A DNA stretch of 64,000 nt from Enterococcus dongliensis (GCF_005405225.1 NZ_BJDQ01000009.1:1-64000), one strand, 5' to 3'. Counted from the first letter of the stretch, positions 26,498 through 36,546 are shown. The notes: a model not told the origin generated them from the letters alone. Program-made: numbers and translations.

Positions 26498-29400
26498 TTA
26501 ACTTTTGATTTCTTCTTTTAACTGTTTATTGGCAGTAGCCATCATTAAACGAATCCGATTCAATTGGTTGACGATCGAAACACCTGGATCATAATCAATT
26601 GCAGCAATATTTGATTTTGGATATTGGTGACGTAATTCCTTGATTACACCTTTACCTACTACATGATTTGGCAAACATCCAAATGGTTGCATGCAGACGA
26701 TGTTGTTAACACCTGTCTTCAATAGATCGATCATTTCGCCTGTCAAGAACCACCCTTCGCCTGTATGGTTCCCAATTGAAAGAATCTTGCTGGCATCTTC
26801 CGCCAATTGATAGATTGAGTGAATCCCTGTAAAGCGTTTAGAAGCACGCAAAGCTTTATCCATTGGTTTTTCTACTACTTCAATCAATTTGATGGCCCAT
26901 TCAGCGATTGTTTTATTTTTCTTTGGCATGCCCATGTTGTCATATTTCCAAATTTGATTATACAACGAATAGTTCATAAATCCGATCAAATCTGGAACGA
27001 CCGCTTCGGCACCTTCTGCTTCCAATAAACGAACAATATCATTATTGGCAGTTGGCGAGTATTTGACTAAAATCTCACCCACGACGCCAACTTTTGGTTT
27101 GATTTCATTTGAGATTGGAATCGTATCAAAATCTTTGATGATTTTTTTCATGTTACGATTGAAGACTGTCAATGATCCGCTTCGTACATTGCTTTCCACT
27201 TTTTTTAACCATTCTTCATGCAAGCCATCAATTTGACCTTTCTCTAATTCATAAGGTCGTGTCCGATAAACCATCCGCTCAAATAAATCTCCATAAAGTA
27301 TGGCAACGACGATACGTTTTAGCATTGGCAATGTGAATTTAAATCCAGGATTGCTCTCAACACCTTTATTTCCTAGTGAAACAGAAACAACTGGAACTTG
27401 TGGGAAGCCAGCATCATTCAATGCTTTTCGCAACAACGGGATATAATTGGTTGCACGACAACCGCCGCCTGTTTGACTCATCATCACACTAGTATTGTTC
27501 AAATCATATTTTCCGCTTTGCAACGCTTCAACTAATTGCCCAATAGAGATAATTGCTGGGTAACACGAATCATTGTTGACAAATTTTAATCCAACATTGA
27601 TGGCTTCACGATCCATCGCTGGCAAACAAACGACATTGTATCCGGAGGCTTCTAGCGCAACATCAAACAAACCTGATTGATGGATTGGACTAAGCATTGG
27701 TAAAAGCAATGTGTGTTTCTTCCGCATTTCTTTAGTAAAGACAATTTTTTCTGGTTCTTCAAACCGCTTGACTGGTTCAAAATTCGATTTTTCCCGCTCA
27801 TTGACTGCCGCTTTTAATGAACGCAAGCGAATTCTGATAGCGCCTAGGTTGGAGCCTTCATCGATTTTTAACACGGTGTAGATTTTTCCATATTGTTCCA
27901 TGATTTCTTCTACTTGATCCGTCGTTACTGCATCTAGTCCACAGCCAAAGGAGTTCAATTGAACAAGTTCCAAATTTTTTGATTTGGCTACGACACGCGC
28001 AGCTGCATATAATCGAGAATGATAGACCCATTGGTTCACTACTCGAAGATTCCCGACATCGCTTAGATGCGATACGCTGTCTTCAGTTAATACGTGAAAT
28101 CCTTCTTGCGTGATTACTTCAGCAATTCCATGATTGATCTCAGGATCTAAATGGTACGGACGCCCCGAAAGAACGACTCCGCGTTGCCCTTTTTGATTAA
28201 GCATCAACAAGGTTTCTTCACCTTTTTGACGAATATCTGCTTTAAATTTTTCTAATTCTTCATACGCATGGTGCAATGCTTGGTCGATCTCTGTTTGTGT
28301 AATTCCTAAATCTTGGAAACAACGACCCAAAACTTTCGCAACCGATGCTTCATTGGCCAAATTTAAATAAGGATTTCGATAATCCACTTTGCCGTCACGG
28401 ATATCATCAACGTTATTGCGGATTACATCCGGATAACTTTGAACAATCGGACAGTTGAAATGATTATCTGCTTCTTTTGATTCTTCGCGTTCAAATACAA
28501 CTCCAGGATAAAAGATTCGCGGAACACCGCTATCGATCAACGCTTGGATATGACCGTGAGTAATTTTTGCTGGATAACAAGCCGTATCACTTGGGATGGT
28601 CTCCATCCCTTGTTCGTATAATGCTTTATTCGAACGTGGTGACAATTTTACCCGAAAACCTAAATCACTGAAAAATGTATGCCACAGCGGATAATTTTCA
28701 TACATATTCAAGACACGAGGAATACCGATTTCACCTCGAACAGCTTCTTTTTTACGTAATGGCCGATACTTGAATAGACGACGATATTTATAATCCACTA
28801 AATTAACTTTTTTATCTTCCCGTTTCACCTTGATTTGTGCACCACGTTCGCAACGATTTCCCGTAATGAATTGACGCCCATCAGAGAACATAGTCACTGT
28901 CAACATACAATTATTTTCACACAAACCACAATGAGTAAATTCTTTTTCTGCCGTAAAAGTATCGATTTCTGCTAAAGAAAGAGTCGCAGTTTTTTCACCC
29001 ACTTCATAATTTTCCAAAGCAATCAATGCTGCACCAAAAGCACCCATTAAACCAGCAATCGATGGTCGAACGACTTGACGACCTGAAACGACTTCAAAGG
29101 CTCGCAAGACTGCTTCATTATAAAAAGTTCCGCCTTGACAGACAATCTTTTCACCTAGTTCTTCAGGACGACGAACTTTGATTACTTTATAGATCGCATT
29201 TTTGATGACTGAATAAGACAATCCTGCGGAGATATCACCCACTGAAGCTCCTTCTTTTTGAACTTGTTTTACTTTAGAATTCATAAAGACCGTACAACGT
29301 GAACCCAAATCAACCGGTGCTTTTGATTTTAACGCTGCTTGAGCAAAATCTTCTACATTATAATTCAACGATTTTGCGAATGTTTCAATAAATGATCCAC

Positions 29401-30745
29401 AACCTGAAGAACAGGCTTCATTCAACTGGATTGAAGACAAGGCGCCATCTTTGATTGTCATAGCTTTCATGTCTTGTCCGCCAATATCTAAAATAAAGTC
29501 AACACCTGGTTGAAAATAATTTGCTGCTTTATAGTGGGCCATCGTTTCCACTTCGCCAATGTCAACTTTCAAAGCATTTTTAATCAACTGTTCACCATAG
29601 CCTGTTACAGCCGCTTTACCGATGAAGACATTCTCAGGTAATTTTGTATATAAATCTTTTAATACTTTCATGGTCGTTTCCAGTGGTTGCCCTTGGTTGT
29701 TGCCATAAAATGAATACATCAAATTCCCGCTGTCATCAATCAGCGTCACTTTCGTAGTGGTCGAACCAGCATCAATTCCTAAAAATGCTACGCCTTCATG
29801 TTGAGCTAAATCTTTTTCTTTTACTTGTGCCTGACCATGACGCATCCGAAATTCCGCCAAATCAGCTTCATCTTCAAATAATGGATCCAATGTATCTGAA
29901 GGCGATAAGTGTCCTTCATCTGCTGTCAATAATCGTTGCAATAATTCTTCTAGCGAGGTGCTCTTTGCTTCTTCAGAATAAAAAGCCGCCCCCATCGCCA
30001 CAAAAAGTTGAGGATTCTCTGGGAAAATCACATTTTCTGGTGTAATATTCAACGTCTCAATAAAACGTTGCCGTAATTCAGACATGAAAAATAGCGGACC
30101 GCCGAGAAACGCAATCTTTCCTTTGATTTTCCGACCAGAAGCTAAGCCTGCGATTGTTTGATTAACAACTGCTTGGAAAATACTCGCTGCAATGTCTTCT
30201 TTAGCTGCTCCTTCATTGATCAGCGGTTGTACGTCAGTTTTTGCAAACACACCGCAACGTGAAGCAATCGGATAAATCGTTTTATATTCTTTTGCTAATT
30301 CATTGACGCCGTTAGCATCCGTTTTCAATAAAACAGCCATCTGGTCAATAAACGCACCTGTGCCGCCAGCACAGCTTCCATTCATCCGCTGTTCTAGTGA
30401 TCCTTCAAAGAAGGTGATTTTCGCATCTTCTCCGCCTAGTTCGATAGCTACATCTGTCTCAGGAATAATTTCTTCAACTGTACGTGTACACGCAATTACT
30501 TCTTGAACGAAAGGAATTTCCAAAACATCTGCCAGACCCATACCACCAGAGCCTGTGATACTCATTGTCATTTCTTGGTTCCCGATTATTGTCTTGGCTT
30601 CCCGTAATATACGTTCTGTGGCATTTTTCACATCTGAAAAGTGACGTTCATACTTCGCAAAAAGACTTTCGTTTTGTTCATTCAAAATGACCAACTTGAC
30701 GGTTGTAGAGCCAACATCAATCCCTGCTCGTAATGCCATAATCAT
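26498..30745 (-). CDS. Tandem 2-hydroxyacyl-CoA dehydratase activase-like protein
   Basis: This 1415-residue protein fuses two ASKHA ATPase modules of the HgdC/BadF type (about 4-260, [10 protein letters not shown]; and 320-580, [10 protein letters not shown]). Next is a cysteine cluster (C606, C609, C613, C632: CGLCENNC...RCERG), then a long region related to dehydratase D-type subunits (DUF2229) with [28 protein letters not shown] and QPFGCLPNH. Such activases use ATP to fire an electron from a [4Fe-4S] cluster into a dehydratase. Each module keeps both candidate cluster cysteines (C125/C164; C445/C484). No separate dehydratase is nearby. Substrate unknown. The gene faces a TetR regulator across shared operators. 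Confidence 0.85.
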   Translation of the reverse strand: MIMALRAGIDVGSTTVKLVILNEQNESLFAKYERHFSDVKNATERILREAKTIIGNQEMTMSITGSGGMGLADVLEIPFVQEVIACTRTVEEIIPETDVAIELGGEDAKITFFEGSLEQRMNGSCAGGTGAFIDQMAVLLKTDANGVNELAKEYKTIYPIASRCGVFAKTDVQPLINEGAAKEDIAASIFQAVVNQTIAGLASGRKIKGKIAFLGGPLFFMSELRQRFIETLNITPENVIFPENPQLFVAMGAAFYSEEAKSTSLEELLQRLLTADEGHLSPSDTLDPLFEDEADLAEFRMRHGQAQVKEKDLAQHEGVAFLGIDAGSTTTKVTLIDDSGNLMYSFYGNNQGQPLETTMKVLKDLYTKLPENVFIGKAAVTGYGEQLIKNALKVDIGEVETMAHYKAANYFQPGVDFILDIGGQDMKAMTIKDGALSSIQLNEACSSGCGSFIETFAKSLNYNVEDFAQAALKSKAPVDLGSRCTVFMNSKVKQVQKEGASVGDISAGLSYSVIKNAIYKVIKVRRPEELGEKIVCQGGTFYNEAVLRAFEVVSGRQVVRPSIAGLMGAFGAALIALENYEVGEKTATLSLAEIDTFTAEKEFTHCGLCENNCMLTVTMFSDGRQFITGNRCERGAQIKVKREDKKVNLVDYKYRRLFKYRPLRKKEAVRGEIGIPRVLNMYENYPLWHTFFSDLGFRVKLSPRSNKALYEQGMETIPSDTACYPAKITHGHIQALIDSGVPRIFYPGVVFEREESKEADNHFNCPIVQSYPDVIRNNVDDIRDGKVDYRNPYLNLANEASVAKVLGRCFQDLGITQTEIDQALHHAYEELEKFKADIRQKGEETLLMLNQKGQRGVVLSGRPYHLDPEINHGIAEVITQEGFHVLTEDSVSHLSDVGNLRVVNQWVYHSRLYAAARVVAKSKNLELVQLNSFGCGLDAVTTDQVEEIMEQYGKIYTVLKIDEGSNLGAIRIRLRSLKAAVNEREKSNFEPVKRFEEPEKIVFTKEMRKKHTLLLPMLSPIHQSGLFDVALEASGYNVVCLPAMDREAINVGLKFVNNDSCYPAIISIGQLVEALQSGKYDLNNTSVMMSQTGGGCRATNYIPLLRKALNDAGFPQVPVVSVSLGNKGVESNPGFKFTLPMLKRIVVAILYGDLFERMVYRTRPYELEKGQIDGLHEEWLKKVESNVRSGSLTVFNRNMKKIIKDFDTIPISNEIKPKVGVVGEILVKYSPTANNDIVRLLEAEGAEAVVPDLIGFMNYSLYNQIWKYDNMGMPKKNKTIAEWAIKLIEVVEKPMDKALRASKRFTGIHSIYQLAEDASKILSIGNHTGEGWFLTGEMIDLLKTGVNNIVCMQPFGCLPNHVVGKGVIKELRHQYPKSNIAAIDYDPGVSIVNQLNRIRLMMATANKQLKEEIKS

Positions 30746-30764
30746 TCCTACCTTCCCTTTTTAA

Positions 30765-30893
30765 CAACACTTGTTGATTAACTTACAAAGTGTTTGTTAT
30801 ACTACTCACGTATATTCTAAAAACATTTCGAACGTTATGCAATACTCAAAACTATTTCATTCGTGTGATAAGCAACAATCTCACAAAGTTTGT
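30765..30893. promoter_or_regulatory. Operator array between the activase and tetR genes
   Basis: Three related palindromes lie in this 171-base divergent gap: CAACA-CT-TGTTG (30765-30776), ACAAA-GTG-TTTGT (30785-30797) and ACAAA-G-TTTGT (30883-30893). A plus-strand promoter, TTGATT (30774-30779), 18 bases, TATACT (30798-30803), is covered by the first two. I infer binding by the adjacent TetR protein and control of both genes. The minus-strand promoter is less clear. Confidence 0.55.
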
Positions 30894-30916
30894 TGTAAAA
30901 ATGAAAGGATTTTATT

Positions 30917-31525
30917 ATGCCTAAAAAAATTGACCTGCGAGTTAAACGAACCAACAAAATGATTATGGAAGCTTTCATTCATCTAGTGGAAGCAAAAGGG
31001 TTCGATAATATCACCGTACAAGAAATCGCTGATGAAGCAATGATTAATCGCGCAACGTTTTATGCTCATTACAAAGACAAACAAGATCTCTATGATTTTA
31101 TTTTCAAACAAGCCATCGATGCGTTTGCTTCAGTTCTTGATCCTGATCAGATTGTTCAAGGCAATCGTTTGAAGGTCCGAAAAATTGAAATGGTTTTAAA
31201 AAATATCTACGAACAAATCCAAGACAATCGAAAATTCTTTTTGACGATTATGGATGCTTCAGGTAATGAAATCCTCCGCAAAAAAATCGCAGAGATTTTA
31301 GACGAGAAATATTCTCATATCTTCAATCGTTTAAAGATTACGGAAAATGACATCGAAGTACCTTTAGACTTTATCATCGAATATATGACCTCGATCTTTG
31401 TCGGCACCTTGCATTGGTGGATTACTAGTGACACCACCATGGACGCTGACAGTCTTGCTAAATTAGTAATCAAATTAGTAGGAAATGGTCATTTGACTAT
31501 TTTAGGTATTGAGATTGATCATTAA
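30917..31525 (+). CDS. TetR/AcrR-family regulator (TetR_C_7-like)
   Basis: The 202-residue protein has an N-terminal TetR helix-turn-helix (GFDNITVQEIADEAMINRATFYAHYKDKQDLYDF, residues 27-61). The C-terminal domain ends in IIEYMTSIFVGTLHWWITSD, a pattern I associate with the TetR_C_7 group, often linked to dihydroxyacetone kinase regulators and membrane-stress genes. AAAGGA precedes the ATG. It is divergent from the activase gene and shares with it a set of palindromes, so it probably represses that gene and itself. The ligand is unknown. Confidence 0.9.
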   Translation: MPKKIDLRVKRTNKMIMEAFIHLVEAKGFDNITVQEIADEAMINRATFYAHYKDKQDLYDFIFKQAIDAFASVLDPDQIVQGNRLKVRKIEMVLKNIYEQIQDNRKFFLTIMDASGNEILRKKIAEILDEKYSHIFNRLKITENDIEVPLDFIIEYMTSIFVGTLHWWITSDTTMDADSLAKLVIKLVGNGHLTILGIEIDH

Positions 31526-31554
31526 CCATCACGATATTCCCCGCTGATAAAAAA

Positions 31555-31593
31555 ACTATCCGAACTATGGTACATAGTTCGGACAGTTTTTTT
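31555..31593 (+). terminator. Terminator after tetR
   Basis: Arms TCCGAACTATG (31559-31569) and CATAGTTCGGA (31573-31583) around GTA, extended by ACTA/CAGT-like flanks and followed by seven T (31587-31593). It also faces the small minus-strand gene and may serve both. Confidence 0.88.
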
Positions 31594-31608
31594 AGTTATC
31601 CAATTCTT

Positions 31609-31779
31609 TTAATGATTTTTAGCTTTCCATTTGATTGTATGACGAGTTGGACGAATTGTACGCACACGAGGTGCTTGTCCTTTTTCTTTTGTCACTTCTA
31701 ACGAATTGTCTTTAATCGTAGTGTAGATTTTTGCGACTGTATCGGTCAATAATTCTTTGACTTCATCAATTTTATTCAT
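31609..31779 (-). CDS. Small basic protein of 56 residues, unknown function
   Basis: An ATG at 31779 follows AAAGGAG and opens 56 codons to TAA at 31611-31609. The protein starts MNKIDEVKELLTDTVAKIYT and ends with a basic segment RVRTIRPTRHTIKWKAKNH. It has no signal peptide or membrane span. The amphipathic N-terminal helix plus basic tail suggests nucleic-acid or ribosome contact, which is only a guess. The strong ribosome binding site and regular codon use make it likely to be translated. I do not recognise the family. Confidence 0.6.
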   Translation of the reverse strand: MNKIDEVKELLTDTVAKIYTTIKDNSLEVTKEKGQAPRVRTIRPTRHTIKWKAKNH

Positions 31780-31988
31780 TTCCACAAGCTCCTTTCTCCA
31801 ATTATCAATGACTTCTTCTTAAATGTAGCGTAAATTTTAAAAGGCTTCAAGTAAGAGGCTTTTACGATTAAAATAGGCGGAGCATTGCGAAGTCAAAAAT
31901 AGATTTTATTTGAATCACTCCGCGTTTATTTTGAAAAAAAGCAGCTTTTCCATCCTGATTTTTTCTAAATAGTTGTTATCTAAAAGCA

Positions 31989-32019
31989 CAAAAAAAGTGA
32001 GTTGCTAAAGCAACTCACT
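31989..32019 (-). terminator. Terminator of the tRNA transcript
   Basis: Ten-base arms AGTGAGTTGC (31996-32005) and GCAACTCACT (32010-32019) with loop TAAA; on the minus strand a run of seven T follows. It lies 7 bases after tRNA-Gln. Confidence 0.9.
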
Positions 32020-32025
32020 AAGCGA

Positions 32026-32097
32026 CTGGGGTAGCTGGATTCGAACCAACGCATGAGGGAGTCAAAGTCCCTTGCCTTACCGCTTGGCTATACCCCA
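32026..32097 (-). tRNA. tRNA-Gln (anticodon TTG)
   Basis: A 72-base cloverleaf: acceptor TGGGGTA pairs with TACCCCA, discriminator G, anticodon loop CTTTGAC giving TTG, and T-loop GGTTCGAATCC. CCA is not encoded (TCG follows the discriminator). It begins one base after tRNA-Tyr, so the two are processed from one transcript. Confidence 0.97.
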
Positions 32098-32098
32098 A

Positions 32099-32182
32099 TG
32101 GTGGAGGAGAGTGGATTCGAACCACTGAACCCTAAGGAACGGATTTACAGTCCGTCGCGTTTAGCCACTTCGCTACTCCTCC
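32099..32182 (-). tRNA. tRNA-Tyr (anticodon GTA)
   Basis: A class II tRNA of 84 bases with a long variable arm. Acceptor GGAGGAG pairs with CTCCTCC, then discriminator A and an encoded CCA. The anticodon loop CTGTAAA gives GTA. Unlike the neighbouring tRNA-Gln it carries CCA in DNA. Confidence 0.97.
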
Positions 32183-32264
32183 AGCTAGGTTTTTTTATTA
32201 CTTAAAAACCTGACTTAGTTATAATACCTAATCTCAAAAAAAAATGCAAGTACTTTTCTAAAAA

Positions 32265-32495
32265 TTATTCGTGCAAATTCCAGTTGCGAATCAGTGCTTC
32301 GATTCCGTCATCTAACGACTTGAAATTTCCAAGTAAGTGCCCGTCATTATACGCTTGAAAATTCTTATTATCCGGTAAAATTTCACCAATAATTTTTTTA
32401 CCAATTACTAATTGAGTGACTGTTTGTTTATTGCCGTTAATCACTCGTTCTTCTTCCTTGATCTGAACTTGAATATCTTTATTTTTTTTAGTCAT
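32265..32495 (-). CDS. DUF2969 family protein
   Basis: A 76-residue soluble protein starting MTKKNKDIQVQIKEEERVIN, with the motif LVIGKKIIGEILPDN and the ending SLDDGIEALIRNWNLH. This matches the DUF2969 family of lactic acid bacteria, whose function is unknown. It is upstream of the tRNA pair on the same strand; a 50-base spacer with no clear terminator separates it from the CBS-ACT gene at its other side. Charged N-terminus and no membrane span imply a cytosolic protein. Confidence 0.8.
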   Translation of the reverse strand: MTKKNKDIQVQIKEEERVINGNKQTVTQLVIGKKIIGEILPDNKNFQAYNDGHLLGNFKSLDDGIEALIRNWNLHE

Positions 32496-32571
32496 ATAAT
32501 TCCCTCCGTCTTGAATAGTTTAGCATAGAACAAAAGAAAAGAACAACCGATCACTCAGTTGTCCTTTATCA

Positions 32572-33222
32572 TCAAAACGATGGTTGTGTAGATGCTGCAC
32601 GTAAAACTTCATAACCATTATCAGTCAGAAGTTGTTTGATTTTTTCTGTCTCTTTGCTAGCCAATTGGATCTCTAAAATTGTGGCATTTGCTTGATGATC
32701 CACGATTACCGTCAAAATACTAAAATCATGATCTGCTAAAACTTTGGCTACTCTAGCAAGCACACCTTTTTTGTCTTCTAAGATCTTTAGTTGAATCCGT
32801 GTCCCGCCTTCGTAATACCCAGTCAATTTTAAGAAAGCATCAAAAATATCATTATTAGTAATAATCCCTACTAATTTATCTCCTGCTAACACAGGCAGCA
32901 CATTGATTTTGTTTTGCCGCATTAAATAGATACCATCTTCTAGTTCTGCATCGGGAGCAACTGTTTTGACCTCTTTGATCATCACATCAGCTACGACTGT
33001 CTTATTCAACAAATAATTGACTTCATAAACACTTAGGCTCGTCGCTTTTGAAGGAAGAGCTTCCTGAATCGTTCCTTCGGTGATCAGACCTACCAATTGA
33101 TCATTAGCAACAACTGGCAAGCGGTGAATGTCGTATTTTTTCATTAAATCAACTGCATCAAATATTTTGGTCTCAGGTGTGACCGTCACTAAGTTTTCTG
33201 TCATAAAATCTTTTACACTCAT
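32572..33222 (-). CDS. CBS-ACT domain protein (AcuB-like)
   Basis: The 216-residue protein has two CBS domains (about 1-60, FMTENLVTVTPETKIFDAVDLMKKYDIHRLPVV; and 75-135, MIKEVKTVAPDAELEDGIYLM), then an ACT domain (about 141-205, RIQLKILEDKKGVLARVAKVLAD). CBS pairs bind adenine nucleotides; ACT domains bind amino acids. It is the last gene of the liv operon, 3 bases after livF. I infer that it senses branched-chain amino acids or energy state to adjust the transporter. AcuB resemblance is by architecture only. Confidence 0.85.
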   Translation of the reverse strand: MSVKDFMTENLVTVTPETKIFDAVDLMKKYDIHRLPVVANDQLVGLITEGTIQEALPSKATSLSVYEVNYLLNKTVVADVMIKEVKTVAPDAELEDGIYLMRQNKINVLPVLAGDKLVGIITNNDIFDAFLKLTGYYEGGTRIQLKILEDKKGVLARVAKVLADHDFSILTVIVDHQANATILEIQLASKETEKIKQLLTDNGYEVLRAASTQPSF

Positions 33223-33225
33223 TTT

Positions 33226-33927
33226 TTACCCTCCTAGATAAGCTTTCTTCACTTCTTCACTTTCTAGTAATTCTTGACCCGTTCCTGACAAGACTACTTT
33301 GCCTGTCTCTAATACATACCCTCGATCAGCAATTGACAAGGCCATCTTGGCATTTTGTTCAATCAATAGTACGGTTGTTCCTTGTTTTTGAATCTCTTGG
33401 ATGATATTAAAAATCTCTTGGATAAAAATCGGAGCTAATCCCATCGATGGTTCATCTAGCAATAACAAACGCGGCTTGGACATCAACGCCCGCCCCATAG
33501 CCAGCATCTGTTGTTCTCCGCCAGAGAGTGTCGAAGCATCTTGATTCAACCGTTCTTTTAAGATTGGAAATTTTTCATAAATATGTTCGTAATCTTTTTG
33601 CATCTCACTGTCTTTACGTAAATAAGCACCCATTTCCAAATTTTCTAAAACAGTCAATCCAGAAAAGACATGACGGCCTTCTGGAACTTGTGAGATTCCT
33701 TGAGCAACGATTTTTCTTGGTGCCTTTTTTTGAATCTGAGTTCCTTCAAAAGTAATCGTACCTTTAGAAGGATGATTCAAGCCTGAAATCGTCCGCAAGA
33801 TCGTTGTTTTTCCTGCACCATTTGCTCCAATCAAGGAGACAATCTCGCCTTCCTTCACTTCAAAGCTAACATCTTTCACTGCCTGGATCATACCGTAATG
33901 AACCGAAAGATTTTCAATTTTCAGCAT
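33226..33927 (-). CDS. livF: Branched-chain amino-acid ABC transporter ATPase LivF
   Basis: LivF is one of two ATPases of the leucine/isoleucine/valine importer. The 233 residues contain Walker A GANGAGKTTILRTISGL near 35, Q-loop SQVPEGRHVF, signature LSGGEQQML and Walker B LLLLDEPSMGLAP. The EGRHVFS segment is typical of LivF. Its ATG shares one base with the livG stop (TAATG). Confidence 0.94.
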   Translation of the reverse strand: MLKIENLSVHYGMIQAVKDVSFEVKEGEIVSLIGANGAGKTTILRTISGLNHPSKGTITFEGTQIQKKAPRKIVAQGISQVPEGRHVFSGLTVLENLEMGAYLRKDSEMQKDYEHIYEKFPILKERLNQDASTLSGGEQQMLAMGRALMSKPRLLLLDEPSMGLAPIFIQEIFNIIQEIQKQGTTVLLIEQNAKMALSIADRGYVLETGKVVLSGTGQELLESEEVKKAYLGG

Positions 33928-34703
33928 TATAAGTCACCTCCAAGATATGCTTTGATTACTTCTGGATTATTTTTGATTTCTTCTGGGATTCCTTCAGCTA
34001 AGATACGTCCATATTCTAAGACATAGATTCGTTCACAAACATCCATTACCAAACTCATATCGTGTTCGATCAATAAAATCGTAATTTGAAATTCTTTTTG
34101 GATTTTTCGAATCAACAGGGTCAATTCTGCTGTTTCTTGTGGATTCATCCCTGCAGCTGGTTCGTCTAAGAAAAGGATCTTAGGCTTTGTCGCAAGTGCT
34201 CGTACAATTTCTAATCGACGCTGCTCCCCATAAGGTAAGTTGCGAGCCAAATTCTCTGCTTTATCCTGCAAATCAAAAATAGTCAACAACTTCATTGCCT
34301 CTTCTTTCAAACGACCTTCATTGGCATAAAAAGTCGGCAAACGTAAAATACTGGAGAAGAAGCTTTCCTTATTTTTACTATTCATAGCAATTAATACATT
34401 ATCTAAAACAGTTAGATCTTTAAATAGACGGATATTTTGAAATGTTCGGCTCAATCCAAGATCTGCGATTGCGTAAGGTTTTTGGTCATTTAGCCGGTGA
34501 CTTTTTCCATCGACATTCAACAACACATCGCCTTCACTTGGTTCATACACTCCAGTGATCAGATTGAACAACGTTGTTTTTCCCGCACCATTTGGTCCAA
34601 TCAACCCAACTAATTGATTTTCTTCTAATGCGATGTTGACATTGGAGACCGCCGCTAAACCGCCAAAGTTTTTAGTTAATTCTTTAATTTCCAACAGAGG
34701 CAT
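33927..34703 (-). CDS. livG: Branched-chain amino-acid ABC transporter ATPase LivG
   Basis: LivG is the second ATPase of the importer. Walker A is GPNGAGKTTLFNLITG near 33, the Q-loop region is LSRTFQNIRLF, the signature is LPYGEQRRLEI and Walker B is ILFLDEPAAGMNP. The signature YGEQRR is normal for LivG. I prefer the ATG at 34703 (MPLLEIKELTKNFGG), 9 bases after AAGGAG; the ATG at 34712 abuts that element with no spacer. The length is then 258 residues. It overlaps livM by 20 bases and livF by one. Confidence 0.94.
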   Translation of the reverse strand: MPLLEIKELTKNFGGLAAVSNVNIALEENQLVGLIGPNGAGKTTLFNLITGVYEPSEGDVLLNVDGKSHRLNDQKPYAIADLGLSRTFQNIRLFKDLTVLDNVLIAMNSKNKESFFSSILRLPTFYANEGRLKEEAMKLLTIFDLQDKAENLARNLPYGEQRRLEIVRALATKPKILFLDEPAAGMNPQETAELTLLIRKIQKEFQITILLIEHDMSLVMDVCERIYVLEYGRILAEGIPEEIKNNPEVIKAYLGGDL

Positions 34704-35658
34704 TCTGGTCATCTCCTTTTTTAAACTTGTCGATTATTTTTTTCACTGATAATTCTTTTGTTCCTAATAATCCGCCTGGTTTGAAGATCATCAAAATGAT
34801 CAATGCCAAAGCATAAATAATCATCCGTAATGTCCCAAAATCTTGTAAATACATATTGATGATTCCTAACAATACAGCTGCAATAAACGTTCCAGTCACA
34901 CTCCCGATACCACCTAATACCACAAGAATCAAAATGTCTACTGATTTAGTGAAGGCAAAATCTTTTGGTGCGATCGATTGTAAATATCCTGCATAAAGTG
35001 AACCAGCGATGCTGGCTGTCATCGCACCAAAGGTAAAGGCTATGACTTTGTATTTCGTCGTATTTACCCCCATTGCTTCAGCCGCGATTTCATCTTCACG
35101 AATTGACATCGTCGCACGGCCAGCACCAGAACGAATATAATTGACGATAAACAAGGTAGTAATCGCCATAAATCCATAAACCATCTGCCAATCCACAAAC
35201 GGCTCAATTCCAAATAAACCTGAAGGACCATTCGTGATATCTTTAAAGTTAATCAATAAGATCCGAATGATTTCTGCCACTCCTAAAGTCGCAATAGCTA
35301 AGTAATCACCACTTAATCTTAATGTCGGGATACCCACTGCAACAGCAACGATTCCAGCTAAAATGACTCCTACAGCCATCCCTAGGAAAAAACCACCATA
35401 GGTTGGTGTATTCATCGAGATCAACGCTGCCGCATACGCACCGATTGCCATAAATCCCGCATGTCCTAAAGAAAATTGACCAGAAAATCCAATAATCAAA
35501 TTCAATCCGACCGCTAAAATAACATTGATTCCGATTTGTACTAAAATATTATCTAAAAATAAGTTGACCATCCCAGCAGAATAAGCGATGTATAACAATG
35601 CATAGCCAATTACAATCAAAGCCAGCCAAATCAAATTATATTTTAAATTCTTTTTCAT
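34684..35658 (-). CDS. livM: Branched-chain amino-acid permease LivM
   Basis: LivM is the second permease of the importer. Eight to nine hydrophobic spans cover 324 residues, with the coupling region AEAMGVNTTKYKVIAFTFGA near residue 195. GFSGQFSLGHAGFMAIGAYAA near residue 58 is the usual LivM motif. I prefer the ATG at 35658 (AGGTGA 5 bases before) to a GTG at 35667. It follows livH closely and overlaps livG. Confidence 0.93.
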   Translation of the reverse strand: MKKNLKYNLIWLALIVIGYALLYIAYSAGMVNLFLDNILVQIGINVILAVGLNLIIGFSGQFSLGHAGFMAIGAYAAALISMNTPTYGGFFLGMAVGVILAGIVAVAVGIPTLRLSGDYLAIATLGVAEIIRILLINFKDITNGPSGLFGIEPFVDWQMVYGFMAITTLFIVNYIRSGAGRATMSIREDEIAAEAMGVNTTKYKVIAFTFGAMTASIAGSLYAGYLQSIAPKDFAFTKSVDILILVVLGGIGSVTGTFIAAVLLGIINMYLQDFGTLRMIIYALALIILMIFKPGGLLGTKELSVKKIIDKFKKGDDQNASVGN

Positions 35659-35667
35659 TTGACTCAC

Positions 35668-36546
35668 CTACACTTTCTCTTTTACATGTTTACCTAAAAT
35701 ACCGGCTGGACGAACTAATAAGATTAAAATTAGTACGATATACACAACAGCATCTTTGAAGTCTGAAAAACCTAACGCTGTAGTTAATGTTTCGATCAAA
35801 CCGATAACAAAACCACCGATTGCCGCACCAGGAATAATTCCAATACCGCCTAAAACAGCTGCGATAAATGATTTCAATCCTGGAATATATCCCATCATCG
35901 GATCAATCGAATTGTAATACAATCCAATCATCATCCCACCAGCTGCCGCTAGCGCTGAACCCAACGCAAAGGTGAATGAAATCGTACGGTTCACATCGAT
36001 TCCCATCAATTGTGCCGCATCAGTATCTACACTTACTGCCCGCATTGCTTTTCCCATTTTAGTTTTTTGAACAATCACATTTAGCGCAATCATCAAGAAC
36101 AATGACAGGCCTAAAATCAGTAATTGAATATTTGAAACACTTAAAAAACCAAGTTTGAAAACGCGTAATTCAATGACTTGTGGAAACGGTCTGGTTGTGG
36201 AACTGAAAAAATAAATCATCGTATTTTGTAATAAATACGAAACACCGATTGCTGTAATCAAAGCTGCGATCCGAGTCGAGTTTCTCAACGGACGATATGC
36301 TAAAAATTCAATCACAACACCTAAGATTGCACTTCCTGCCATTGATAAGATTAATGCCGGGAAAAATCCCATATTGAACTGATTAATCAAAAAATAGCCG
36401 ATGAACGAACCAATCATATAAATTTCACCGTGGGCAAAGTTAATCAGTTTGATGATTCCATATACCATGGTATAGCCTAACGCCATCAATGCGTAGACAC
36501 TACCTAGGAAAAGCCCGTTAACGATTTGTTGAACAAATACTTCCAT
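35668..36546 (-). CDS. livH: Branched-chain amino-acid permease LivH
   Basis: LivH is the first permease of the importer. The 292 residues contain about eight spans. The motif ALGYTMVYGIIKLINFAHGEIYMIGSF near residue 20 is diagnostic, and DTDAAQLMGIDVNRTISFTF near 175 is the ATPase-coupling loop. The ATG at 36546 is chosen over GTG 36555, but neither has a strong ribosome binding site. A terminator-like hairpin lies between livK and this gene. Confidence 0.92.
   Translation of the reverse strand: MEVFVQQIVNGLFLGSVYALMALGYTMVYGIIKLINFAHGEIYMIGSFIGYFLINQFNMGFFPALILSMAGSAILGVVIEFLAYRPLRNSTRIAALITAIGVSYLLQNTMIYFFSSTTRPFPQVIELRVFKLGFLSVSNIQLLILGLSLFLMIALNVIVQKTKMGKAMRAVSVDTDAAQLMGIDVNRTISFTFALGSALAAAGGMMIGLYYNSIDPMMGYIPGLKSFIAAVLGGIGIIPGAAIGGFVIGLIETLTTALGFSDFKDAVVYIVLILILLVRPAGILGKHVKEKV

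Noticed and set aside
31869-31932. Loose inverted repeat AAAATA-CGGAG / CTCCG-TATTTT
   Set aside because: Interrupted arms and a 35-base loop, no T tract in a useful place; probably chance or an old terminator.
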